Below are positions 36,501 to 49,800 of a DNA stretch of 60,000 nt, piece after piece. The stretch comes from Tubulanus polymorphus. Lineage: Eukaryota; Nemertea; Palaeonemertea; Tubulaniformes; Tubulanidae. Each line of letters opens with the position of its first letter. Position 1 is the stretch's first letter. The position numbers and the translations under genes were made by a program. The stretch lies in the NCBI RefSeq assembly GCF_964204645.1, contig NC_134026.1, positions 5,582,001-5,642,000 on the forward strand, read 5' to 3'. Below the pieces are notes generated by a model that saw nothing but the letters and a program-made list of their open reading frames with translations, had not been told where the DNA came from and did no database searches.

Positions 36501-39500
36501 CTCTATAAAGCATTTGACACAGATAAAGCTGATGCGCCCGAAGCGGGGGAGAGGTTCTTTTGGCATATATACATGTAAAATGCAATTTACAGGATCAGCT
36601 GAACGCAAAAAGCGTGTGCATGAAATGAAAACAAGAGACGTTCATGACGATACGAAAATACTACAATGCAATCTGTTGCTATTGCTATTCAAACAGACTC
36701 GAAACGACGTTATTCTGTAGCTGCATCAGATCGGTGGTGGAATTATTAATTTATACAAACGCATCTGATGAAACATTCACGCACCTTTCTATATAATTCT
36801 CTGAGAATATATTCCAATATGAAAGCTTGGTCGGTTATGAATTTGCGATAGACTCCAACACCAGGCGAATCCGGAACATAGCGAGAGGCTGGTCACTCTA
36901 TCGAACACTATGGATATAAAGTCGTTTATGAGACACGGTTTAGCTATGTGAACAGATGGGTTCATAGTCGTTAATTTAATTCTCGACGGTCATTGTGTCC
37001 TGTTGAATACGGAATTCTTTTGACATTTCGTTCATCATTCGTTGGCAGCTTGACTCCACTTTTAATATTCGCGACGCATACGTTCAATATCCCGTCGCAA
37101 ATAAGAGCTCTTGCACCGGCAGCATCAGCGCAGAATTACATGTTTTGCTCTATCTAATCCATGTACGAAATGATAGAATTTTTTAATTTTCTATATCAAC
37201 AGCTATTACAATAAATCAGTTTAGACCAATATCATCGATATTTTATCAATTTAATGTTACATTAACTTCCTAGTTAGAATATAGATATCTACATACATGG
37301 AATTCCCAGACATATATATTGTATTTATTACAATGACACTCCTGCCGCGGCTGAATCCTTCTTTTCTTAAAATGTGGAGGAACGTCCGTTTTAGGAAGTA
37401 CAGTACTGTAAATCGACGGCTAATATTAACAACACTGCCGGTGACTAGAGTTAACTTGAACTAGAATTAGACTTAGAGGCCACGTGTTTATTTTATCATA
37501 TTTACCATTTTCTGATCCGAAAAGTCGTACAAAAGGTCTCAATTCAAGTTAAATACACTCTACATAAGAGGATTGTGAACTAATTAGAAATGAAAATGGG
37601 GCTAATTCAATGCGCATTAAACCGTCTAGAATTAAAATTCGAATGCTGTGTAAAAGACATAGGCCTATGTTGGCACACATACATACATTGTTTTATCACA
37701 TATAGGCACTGTACGTTATTGAGATATTTTTTTCAACAAACGTGTTCTTTTATGAAAAAAAGGGATTCATGGAAACATGATCTACATACGCAGTCGTAAC
37801 CGGGTCGTATTTGGCATATGTATTTTTATTTCCTGGCAATCCTACCTCATTATGTGTATGTTCTAACCGCATCCGGATAAAGATCGTACTTCGCACCTTT
37901 ACACATCAATAGTTTTTGTTCCATTTAAGTGCGCCATTTTATATCAAATTATTTATCAAATTTTTTTTTTCAGATGCACATTAAATCCACGAAGCTTCCA
38001 TACCGCAGTCAAGCGTGAAGATGGACAACATTTTGAAATACAATTTTTAAGAAGTTGAACCATTCGCAGAATATCTAGCCTATAGCCTATGTTCCTTGGT
38101 TTGATAAACATCTATTCCACCCAACTTTCATAGAACGTCCGATTAGATGTTCTATCGGAGTAGTACAAATTCGACTCACGGCATTCAAATCTTACGGACG
38201 ATTTTTTGATGATTCAACAGCCCACTTAACTCACAAAATATTCGATGATAAGATAGGAGATAGGCCTATAGTCCCCACACGTGTTACAGTACCGTGTACG
38301 ACAGCCAGTGAGTAGTAATAATCACACATCCGTACACGAACTTGTGTGCGGCATTGTGGATCACATCATTGTTAGCTTACCGTCAATTATGCAGCGCGAA
38401 ATTACTCCAAAATAATCAACTATCTGGGCCATATCAGACCTCGCGTACAAATAAACCATACATCGACGGCAACATTCGAAAACCGTAAATACACAATAAA
38501 AAAAAAAACGGCCGTGTCACGTGTCATTTAATTGCTAACGCAAATTTAATTTCCGTCAACAAGGCAACAAATATAGAGAAAACTACGAATTTGTAAATGT
38601 AGATATTACCTTTAATTTGATCCACAGTAAATGGCCAACCGTAATAGTCCAGTAAATTGCCTGACATCGTATAGGGTCTGTTTACGTGCAGTACAATATA
38701 TATGCGTCGATTATCCGACCCGTTCGTTTCTACACGACGGCCATACACTTTAGATAAAGCCTAAATATCTCGAGCACATTAAGATAAAGAACTAATTCGC
38801 ATATGTTCAAAAGCCCGGTTAATCGCTGACAGTCCTGTAAAACTGGATTAACGGGACGCTTTCGACATGGGTGCTGTGGTGTAACCACTCCACAATGCTG
38901 AAACAGTCAGTCGTTCTTCACGCGCCCACGGACCAAACGAATTGTACAAATCATGCCTGTATTAAGAATTCCGCCGAATGATTAATCGAGTCAAAAGACA
39001 AGATAACTTATAACAATATAGCTAAGTAAACAAATTAATTTCAACATAGAACCAGGGACTCTAAATCCAGTCCATGATAGAACCTACCAGTAAATGCGAA
39101 TCCATCCCAATCCATTCCATATTCTTGTTCTACATAGGCAAAAGCTACTCAGGCGACTATGATTCCGACCTACGGGATTCTGAGTCGACGATAATAAAAA
39201 CAAAGACTACAGGAGGCCGTGGTGAGTCAAACAGCTGTAGTAGGTTTGTACTAATAATAAACTGAAAGCCTGTCATCGCTAAAATACTCTCACACAGAAC
39301 TCCAGAACAGAAACTGCAATGTTATTACGTAATTGAGTTTGAATCTCCCAAATCGGCTTCGGCTCAATCAAGGGATCTATTCATTTCCCATGTTCATACA
39401 TACATACATTTTTATGCGTCGATAGATATAAGAAGGAAACGAATGAATATGCACTATCCGTTATACCCGGCCATTACGACGGATTTTCATATTTTTTTCT

Positions 39501-40896
39501 AGTTGCGTAACCGCAAAAGCTTTGTATACAAGATGAAACTGTTTCGGCGAATACTGACTGGTAAATTCTGTTCAATACAATTCAGTTGTTACTTCGACTA
39601 AACCGCTGCTGGTAATGAATAATGGATGCTGCTTTAAAATTCAGAATAAAAAAATTAGCGATTTATTTGGTTCTATTTTTCAAGTGAACCTGCAATTAAG
39701 CAAACAGATCTTCCAAAGTAAAGTGGAAACCTTTAGTTTGATTTTGAAAACACACGTAATATGCCACAGAATAAGCGAAGCGTTCCCCTAGGCTGTACAG
39801 AAACTAATACAAATGTACTAACTGCTTTTCGAACCTGTGAGTTAAGTAATAATAGCTTTGCAAAAATGAAAAAGAAAACCAGGTGCTGAAAACCGATGAT
39901 CAACTTAAGTTGCAGGTGTTTCGCTGGAATAGACGGTTTAATAAATCCCTCTCGGGTTTAAACCTTGCTTCATTTTAGACGTTCGAAGCAGTAGTGTTGA
40001 TCGAAAGCAGGGGGTAGGCTACTGTTTAAAAAACCACGTCTTTTGTAATTTGTATCTTCAAAGAGAAAGAGCAACTCGTTAAGGATCTCGCATGATTTTT
40101 GCAATCACTGCAAGATGTTAACAGAACAACTTTACTACTGAGGGTTACGCCAAAGAAAAAAGCTACATATATCGATTGTTAAAGCGTTAGGATAAACACG
40201 CCCCATCATGTCAGACGTGGCAGTACAAGGAGCTCGAACAATTCAAACAGATTTGTATCATGTAATCTTGTGCTCAGTTGAAAATATAGCATATTGATTT
40301 CCCGAGGTAAATTATCAACCAGTTATATACATTATTAAGACCATGTGTTAAGCAGACGAATTATATATCAGCCGTCGAACTTCAATGAACCCGATATGGA
40401 TTCTGAATCATTGCCTCCCGTTCACCTTGGATACACTCTCATTGACCCCATTCAAATAGAGTTTCGATCTAACTGTAGTTGCCAGATATATGTACCATCA
40501 TTTTACATGTTACCGTTCATCAAATGATTTTGCAAAATTGTGAAAACTAAATAAGTACAGCTCCTCAGTATTTTTTTTCGAATAGGTTCAATCTACATAT
40601 ATAAGTGATACACACGTGCAGTAAGAAAATAAATATTCTCTTGGTATTATTTCGTTTCTTTTTTCGAATTAATAAATTCGGTGAGGATTATATATGCATG
40701 TCTGTCCACTCGACTGGCATAATCAGAATCGGTTTGCAAAAACGAATTGACCCGGTTTGAAAAATCTCCATGTTTAACAACTTATAGTTTAAAATATCAA
40801 GCTTTCTAATGAAATTCGGCCCAAGAACTGACGATTATGATGTTTTATACCTGTTACATGATGTTTCCACTTTGAAGTATGTATATTCCTTCATCA

Positions 40897-40918
40897 ACGA
40901 GAGACATTTGTCTCTCGT
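40897..40918. repeat. Perfect palindrome, 10-bp arms and 2-nt loop
   Basis: ACGAGAGACA and TGTCTCTCGT flank TT. It could form a strong hairpin if transcribed. It is followed within a few bases by a CCCCAG and an open stretch on the plus strand. Function unknown. Confidence 0.8.
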
Positions 40919-42287
40919 CCCCAGCTTCTGAATGCTAAACGGCTACAGCAGCACTCCCATCACTTCCATCACCAGCGGCAACCAACCTCCACGCTGTAAT
41001 GCGAATACTGAACTAGATGTTACTGGTACTGATTCTGAACTGCTAGGTCAGTGTGCCACCGGTAAAACGGTTCATAATTCATTTGTACATGTATGTATAG
41101 CCGAGAAATGTTTTTTTCTGTTCATATATGAGTAGATAAAAAGTTCCCACGCAAATCTATTATTTATGTGATATAACAAGCAACGATTACGTATAATGAT
41201 ACATTAAACAATCTGGATTCTAACTCATTTGGTCTGCCTATGTCTTCATGACCCCTTTCCAACAAAATGATTGATTTATCTAATGGCTTCGCATTTACAA
41301 ATGTCGATGGGTTTGTGACATTTTCCAAAAGCCGGGGACACACGCAAATCTCGAACGGCGTCTGCGATTTAACAGATTTTTCGGTCGGCTGCAGGGTCGC
41401 ATGCGAAAATCGCACCGATCAAACATCAATGTTTGATACTTTCGCAGCGAATGTTCGTAGTGCTATGAGTATAGCCATATATACAATTATATCTTAATGC
41501 TATTGCTATTCTCCTTGATATTGAGGTAAAATCCGTTTTGTCAGTTGATTTCATTTAGACGGAAACGACAACGAATAGTGAAATACATGCATTTCTAATA
41601 TCATGTACATCAGACTAATTCGCCATCTGTATCAGCAGTGCAGTGTATTCATGTGGCGGGCCTTCAAAAGTAAGAATTTGCTGGAGAGTTAACAACAGAG
41701 AATATAGTCGATGGTATTTGACGAGTTTTCAAAGTAATCAAGTGATAGAAAAACAAGCCAACGCAAAAAACATTTTTTTCAATGAGTCATTTTCTAAATG
41801 TATGAGAAATTATACAAGGAATAGGCTTTATTGTGACAAGGATCGTTTCAGAGGTTATAGATGGTAAACTGTACAACTTCTTCTTTTATCTATAGTAGCT
41901 GATTCGTGTAGTGGGTGATTCGGGCAATGCTCTAAAAGATTTTCTGTACGTCTAGAGGCACGATAAAAAATTGTTTACATTGGCCCATTTTTTTGTTTGT
42001 TTTCACGCGCGAGAATTCAAAACTTTTTGTTTTCCCGCGCAAGAAAAAGAAAAATTGGGCAAGTTAAGAAATTTTTGATTGTGCCTATAGCCGTGCAGAA
42101 AAATCTTTTGACATGGCTCAAATCGGCAACAAATTCTAAAGATTAGATTTTTCCGCGATTTTTACAATCAATCGATGGATGCCGAGTCGCTGTAAATAAA
42201 CATCAATTAAGAAATATTCATTAGAAAAACCTGAGAAAACCTGAGAATATACGAAGGTATTTAAAAAAATGAAATCTTGATTCTTAC

Positions 42288-43452
42288 TTGCGTAGACTTC
42301 GTCGGATGGTGGGCGTTCACAATAAATGTCAAAGAAATCGGTCAAATAGAATTTGGATTGACACAAATCTGTAGAAAAAAACTAGTTCAAGTTAACTCTA
42401 AAGACGCTTAGAATTTCTAAGAACTTTATCGGAGAAAAATACCTTGAAAACTGCAGTCTTATTTGCAATAATATAATGAACAGATTTAGTAATTGTTTGT
42501 TTGAATAACTGAAAAATCCACGTTGAAATATTGCTTTCAAAAAAATTCGAATTTAATTCAAATTTTATTCTAATTTTAGATTGAAAATTTTGAATTTCAA
42601 ATTTTAAAAGGATGGTTAAAGTCATTGAATTAATGATAACTAAGATTATGATATTTATAAGAATTACGCAATTCGACGAATCTAACAACTGTTCGTTTAT
42701 TAACCACATTGAAACGGCATTTTGGGATTTTTTCAGACCATATTTTTTCAAATTGTGTTAACATCCTCTGCTCTTGTATATGATAAGAATGAATTCGATG
42801 TCACAGTCCACGGATTAGAAATCGACTGCGCAAATCAGTTCTTTTTCTATAAGACCTTAGACGCACTGAACAACCACGGTCCGTGAAACAAGCGCATCTT
42901 GAAATTCCGAATAGCGGCTCACTCACATTGACAATCACGTCTTGACAACCATTTTGTAAATATGTGCTTACTACAAGTGTCTTCGTTGTATGGAATATTT
43001 GAATATGAGTTGATAACCTTTTATAATCCTTATTATTGTATTATGTGCATTATATCTATAATCTAAAAAGATAATTCTTACTCAAAATTGTCTAAGTCCC
43101 TCGATGGACGAAAGTGAAATAATGCTATTATACATTTATCCTGGGAACAACACGTCTATCTATTTCTATTTCTATTTCCAATTGGAAAAACGTCATTGCA
43201 AATCAAAGAAAATAAATTCTTCTAAACGTTTCTAGCTCCTATTGTTTATATTTTTCTAGATATTCTAGATTTTCTCAATTAATCATATAGCTTCGAACGT
43301 AATTCAATAAATTTTCATTACGTAGGTATATCTTTGAAAGCTTTCGTGCAATGTGAGAGGGCCAACTGAAATATAGGTGGAGAGTTTCTTATTTTGTTAC
43401 AAGTACTCTTATACTTACGGTGACTGTCGCATTTAAAGCACACCCAATCGTG
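42288..43452 (-). CDS. Possible Cys-rich gene fragment, two exons (three-finger or LIM-like), tentative
   Basis: Exon 43452-43419 follows a TTTTCAG acceptor and ends before GTAAGTAT; it reads HDWVCFKCDSH. Exon 42368-42288 follows a TTTTTTTCTACAG acceptor and ends before GTAAGAAT; in the frame set by the first exon it reads LCQSKFYLTDFFDIYCE and a Pro/Asp-rich end. Four good splice sites and a matching phase are unlikely by chance. The C-x2-C-x5-C start fits an invertebrate Ly6/uPAR (quiver-like) protein; H-x3-C-x2-C with FY and a distal YC would also suit half a LIM domain. Neither a signal-peptide exon nor the remaining exons were found, so it may be a relic. Confidence 0.35.
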
Positions 43453-43761
43453 CTGAAAATCGTGGGATAAAACGAATCATTTCGAGAACATTTTTCCAGA
43501 ATTGAAACAGTCGACTGAGACGAAAGAACGAAAAGCGCTTAATTGTGGATTTGAAACAAAACTTGGAATTGTTGCTGGAATTAAGATCCGTCGTATGAGA
43601 ATCAGTTTTATCTAATAATTCATGACGTTTATGTCATTACATTCAGTCGATATTTGAAAAGATATTTTTATTATCTCCGAACATCAACGACAAAACTATA
43701 TTCGAAGAGGTTTCAGCTTGAGTTCAGGCCGGTTTTGCAGGAATATATTCGCTTTTACGAG

Positions 43762-43822
43762 ATGGCTTTATCGCTAAACGGTTTGTTGATCACCCTGTTT
43801 TCGGCGACACTTTTGTTTCCAG
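43762..43822 (+). other. Signal-peptide exon of the VWDE-like gene
   Basis: Sixty-one coding nt end in phase 1 before GTATGT. The segment MALSLNGLLITLFSATLLFP has a hydrophobic core of about 14 residues and a helix-breaking Pro, as expected for a cleaved signal peptide. No other ATG lies upstream in this frame before a stop. Confidence 0.8.
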
Positions 43823-46800
43823 GTATGTTACATTATGACAATATTCTTACCCAAGTTTTCGAAATATTCTATCGTTTAGATATTCGGAAAATTGAAAACT
43901 GTGGAAGATACGATCTAGCAACTGCGTATCTTCTGTATTACGTATAGAACATTTTAATGCATTCTTCGATTGTTATATCGATGATTTACGAATGTTGAAT
44001 ATTCAATGATACACCTTTTGTAGTGGGAATTAAATCGTTAGGAGTATCCAGCCCTCCGTATCGACGGGTCAAGATTTCTATGAGTTATCTATGGAAAACT
44101 GGTTCTTCCGCTGCAAATACAAATTGTGTAATCGACGTGGCAAAAACCGTGTACAACTTATTCTCATCACACGAGTAAGTTTACGAATATATTCCCGAAT
44201 CTCTGATATATACATTAAGTTTTTATCATACAGATCTATAGAGGCCTATGCCTGGTAGTGCAGATTATCTTATCTTAGATTATTTTAAATATATATAGAT
44301 CATTTCCTTACCGTGGATGATCATGAATTCTAACCGTTAGCTTAGCTCATGATTATTAGAACGGTTTGAAATAATTTAGTATAACTTTCATGTCTTTCCG
44401 CAAATAATGCGTTACGTCATGTTAGTACTCTATCCTAATATCCTAAGCACGGATTCATATATCGAAAACTGATTACAAACTATCATTGAAATTTTATAAA
44501 TACCCTTTTATTTTGATAACGTAAAGGTGGTTCCACGTTCATCAATTATAGGTTTTCATGTTTATTCATTTCTTTCCGAGGTATTTGTTGGATACTTTAT
44601 GCAAGTCGGTCATTATTGACATTCCAATCGGGATTGTTCAGTACGGTACTGAATTCACCGATAAAAAGACGGTAAGCGTAATGTTTGATGATTTATTTTG
44701 AATCATTTTTTTTGTGCTACGATATTCATATCGGCGTCGTGATTTAGATACAATCATCAATTAGTCGCACCCAATGGAAATCTAAAATTACCGTATGACA
44801 GCGTCTTTGGTAATTTTTCTTTTCCTTCCCGCTACGCTTAAAGGGAGGAACATAAATCGGCCATATTTATCCGCACTTTCATAAGGCTGTGGGTGATGGA
44901 TTCAGCCGACATTTGACCCCACCTTGAAGTATGATTATGGCGAGAAATGAGAATATGAAATGAATCAATGTCCCCGTATTTTTTCCGTCGATTTGACAAA
45001 TGCTTAAAACGCGTGTTCTTACGCAAAATTCAACCTCATTTAAACGTTTTGAGCAATATTTTTCATCGTAATAGAATTTATTTCTACTAAATCATTATTC
45101 GGTAATTTAACAGTTGACTGTATATCCCGGCGTTATCATAATCAGTCCTAAGGGAATCCAACAGGACATGGACCAATGTACAACCGCCATCATCGGCAAA
45201 TTCGTAGACCTCAACTTCGTCAAGACTCAAATGTCTAAAATGCTCACTTTTACGTCGACTGTCGGCTGTGGTACGTTTGAATTGACGCCGGTTATCATGC
45301 CAGTGGTAGAGGCTTACTGGATATGTTCGGGCACTCATTATTTAGATGGCAGCAAACCGTTTGCCAGTCAGTGCCAACCGATCAACCAAAATAACCCAAA
45401 CAGTAAGTGAAATTACGGACGGAACGGGGAACCCGCAACATAAGCCATCCCTTCAGATGGCGCGACGAGCAGATCTTCCGCTATCAAAATTAGTTCATTT
45501 TCAATGAAACTGGATTTTTTAGACTCCCAAATCTACATATTATCACAGCACCCACCAAATATATGATAAATTCATTCTTCTACCCATATATCGGTATAGT
45601 TTTCATTCATTAGTGATTCATTTAAAATAATAGTTCATTCGGTTTTAATCGAAATGTAGAAGAAATCCGGAAGACCGACTATCTACTAGCGACACCTGCT
45701 GCGCTCCTCGCCTGCCATACGTGGAATTCTCGATTGCCACAGTAGCGGTGTACCCATTAGAACCAATTTTGTTGTTGTAGATAAATAACAAAATTTTAAT
45801 AATCTCATAGTCAATGATAAATCAAAAAAAGTGCACAATCACGACGAATCATTTCTATATTTGATCATTAGGTTCATAATATGATATCTAACAAAATATA
45901 TATTGTTGAATTGAAGTGCTGAAAAAAGTAGTGTCGTCATTCTCAATATATAGTTTTCAAGGGTAATCGAAAATATTTTGTTGTCGTATACGTTATACTG
46001 CGACACTGTTCATCTCAATCTAGTACAAGTACCAGCCATTTACACAAACACCATCCAAATGAAAGTGAAAGCGAACGAAAATGTGGACGTAAAGAATAAA
46101 GTGTGCGAAAAAGAAATCGCCAATGAATATCTGGAACGACTGATCAAACTATCGTTAAGTACGTAAGGAATACGCGTAAACCGATATCATCACGTCTTTG
46201 AAAAGAATAACTGTTACTATATAAAACGGGTTATTTTTACTGTTCAGATTTTGCGATTGGTTGTGAGCAGGCTCACGCGTATGTAATCGTCGGTACGAAA
46301 TGGTTATTTAAAGTTAAAGCGGGTTTTCCGGTAAGCTACATATTGAACGTCACCCAGACCAGATTTTTAAACGCAAAGGATTTAATACGTGATATTTTAC
46401 GAGTCATCAACTTGGCTCGGCTCGTTTAAACATATATTCATTTGTTTTTCAATTACAGCAAGATATCAATCTTTCGTTCGATTTGATCATTAAGAGTTAT
46501 TCAAAGACTGAGAACTTCCAGAATATTGTCACCTGCTCTACAACATTGGCCAATCGAATGAAAGATAAAGCTACGATCGATAAGAACTTTCCCGGTTTAA
46601 CCAATCAGCTTTCGGCTGCTGCAGACGCCCCGGCACTGGCCAATTGTTCCAAAACGTTGATACTGAACTATTTCGGTACTGGTCCGATAACTATAACAAA
46701 CAAACAGCCTTCGTGCGATACAGGGGATAAACCGATACCTGGGGTCACTGATAAATGTACCCACGCCTTCGGTACGTACATACAATCTAAACCCCAAAAC

Positions 46801-49800
46801 GCGCGTCTAAGCAAATCAATCGCTGAATCTTACGGCTGTTTCTTTGACTTCAGATATGACGTGTGGAGGACCAGCTTTTATGGCTATATTTAACTGGATT
46901 AACGACGTGCTTAAAGCCATGCAAACAACTGTTGACAAAACGAAAGATCCCAAAACGTTTTATGCCGTGTGTGGGTATGTGGCTCTCTATAATATATTGT
47001 CACCTGACCATATCCAGCCATAGCGACTCCGACTAGTTCCGCAGATATTCCTTAGAATTAAATAATTGACACCAAAAGAAAGTTTTGTAATTTGTACCCA
47101 TGACTGGAATCAGGTCAAGACTACGCCCTTTTGCTTTCTTAAAATCGAATTGAAGTTAAGTGTCGTAAGAATTAAAAGCATACTCATTAAATGTTTCAGA
47201 CAAATGGCTTCTTACAAGACCGCCGCTCTGAATATTCCAAATTGTGCTGCACCAATAGTAACGAGGGTCCAAAAAGCAGTGGCTGAATTAGAGAGAAAAA
47301 CTAATTACTTATGCAACACAGGATTCGGTTAGTTTCTCATTTAATAATCGAAAAATGTCCGATGTCGATAAAGATTCATTAAATACAATTTGACCAAACT
47401 CTCCCTATTCTATTTCAGGTTATTGGGCCGGTGGACAGATAATTGATGGTATCTTGTATTTCTTATTGAAACGATCATTTGACTCTAAAAGATAAAATCG
47501 TTTCTGCTTTTTTTTCACAATGAAAAGTGGGTTTTCTATGATTTTAATTCAGCATCTTGCGACGTGAAAACGATAGGTCAGGGGTTCGATGTGATGTCAC
47601 TCGACGTAGCTGCCGCTCTATTTGACGAGTCTGCCGTTCTATGCGCGTAAGTTGTTTAGCAATCTTATGACGGCCAATCAGAATGACATATAATCTAGAT
47701 TCAAGATTTAATGATAACACAACAAAATAAAATGCACGAAAGGCTGAAAAGTTTATGTTCCATTTTAGGACATACAGCATGGCATTGGGGCCGACCTTCA
47801 AAGCTATGGTGAATTGTCCAACTATCGTTCGAAAGAATCTGTTCGAAATGGAAGAATTCATGTTAGATGTTTTACAAAAAGGCTGTTTGAAAGAGGAAAC
47901 AATGTTCATGGGCAAATGTGACATGTACAAAGCGAACGAATGCGCCGATTCCTATTTTCCTCAGTTAACTCAAGTTGTCAAAGGAACAGCGCCAACTGCG
48001 CTACAGACTCAAGTTTGCAAGTATGTTTCACATTGATGGTCGTGTACCCAATCCTTGAGGTCTAGTCATTTAAAAAGTCTCAGTTCTGAAGCCAATTTAG
48101 TTAACTCCATCCATATCAACAAGCAGAATGTCTTGCTATTTCAACAGTCAAATAGTTTGACAGGGACGAAGGACGTTCTCTTTGTTCTGCGCCCCTCCGA
48201 CAGTTTCTGAACTATAAATGTGGAATATATCACATTTCTTTGACTAGAAATTCTAATATCATCATATTCTAGTGGGCGAGAAAATTTCTACTACTGTGTT
48301 GTGGCGAATGCTATGGGTTGCGCAGTGATGAGGAGGACGTCGTTTTTGAAAATGGCTACGTCCAGTTTCGAGCTGATCGCCGCTAAATGTACCACGCCGT
48401 TCGTACCGCAATGCAACGTTCCACAAATGGACGAATACGTCGACCAAATGAACGATAAAACTCAATACATGCAGCTTGCAACAAGCAAAACCCAACTTTG
48501 CACGTAAGTACAAGTGTAGGTTGTGGAACTCGCATAGTTTCACCGACTTTTATTCGTTTTCTTTGGAGCAGTTCAAGAATCGTCTTAAGACACTTCTTCA
48601 GACAATACCTACTAGAGGAGCGCATCTGAATTTATAGGATACTCTATATAAGACTGATTTATTATCATCATTTATTAGGTTCTCGATGACGTTTTTTACC
48701 TAGTCGATTACATGATTTAGACCTACATGGTAAATGTGAATTATTTTCCGAATTATATATGTATGTTATCATTTGAGGATTTGATTTTAAGAGACCTAAA
48801 AACGTATACGGATGCCGTGCTATTAGAACTAAAGAATGCTTCGTGTAATACCCCCCAAACGTTAGCTATCAAGGAAGACTATGCCGTTACTCTGGACGCC
48901 GAAAATTCGAAAGTCTTGTTTGATTGTCCGATAACTGGTAAGTACACATCGATCCATTCGATCGTTGCTACTTTATCATTTGTTATTTTTTCTAAAAGTG
49001 CAGTTTTATCTTTCTTCAAGGCTTACCAACACAGTGCAGATTGGATCCAGTTATGGCGTGCATCGACAATCTATCAACCAACGTTTTAAACGCCTTCTAT
49101 GGTCATTCAAGTACGGTGAACTTCTGCCAGTGCGTAACGCAAATTGCAAAAATCACATATTTTCAAAATCGATTTTAAGCGATTTTTCTTGGATAATAAT
49201 GAACAACTTAAACGTGTTATTTGCAGGACCGTCAACAGTGCGAATAAAGGCAGTTTACACTGCAACATTAAAAACACGCAATGCGCCGGGCAGCAACAAT
49301 TCGACACTACAGTGACGTCATTATTAGATAAATACGCCGTCCCTGCCTGTTCACAACGTATGTATTCAGAGATGTACTGTGATCAGTTCGCTGGCCCCAG
49401 CCTTGAGCGGAATGATATCATTCGTTTACGTCCATTCCCAGTAACTATTACCATGACTATGTTTTTAACGGAAGGTTATTGATTCTTATCATATTTAAAA
49501 TTTTCAGCCACTGCTCTGCCGTTTACCGGTACGTAACCTCAATACTCCGATTGCAATGGTAAGATATATTTTGAAAACAATTCAGTGATCCTTTTTATCG
49601 AAGGATGCCTGCATTCTCTTTTTCAGAGGCATCAGGTTGTTTGATCGACGAAGCTCGAAAATGTATGATGAAAATCAACCGAAAAGTTATCTTGGCAACG
49701 GTTATAACCGCGCAAGATGCGAAGGAAATTTGCTAGTAGGATTTAGAATCTAGAATATCTCATATTTCATTATGTATTGTTCATATCATTTCAATGGTTT

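Larger units (their letters stand above)
31873..42287. other. Gene-poor intergenic region between the GAS2-like and VWDE-like genes
   Basis: About 10 kb with no ORF that combines a recognisable domain, length and splice signals. It should contain the promoter of the minus-strand GAS2-like gene. Exon-like stretches at 39144-39220 and 40924-41063 (plus strand) and 41190-41400 (minus strand) are open and bounded by AG or GT, but match nothing I know. No transposon coding remnants were seen. A perfect 10-bp-arm palindrome lies at 40897-40918. Confidence 0.5.

Noticed and set aside
49021-49089. Alternative acceptors inside exon 15 (after CACAG or TGCAG)
   Set aside because: They lead to early stops or wrong phase; the acceptor after TTCTTCAAG gives the open frame with paired Cys.
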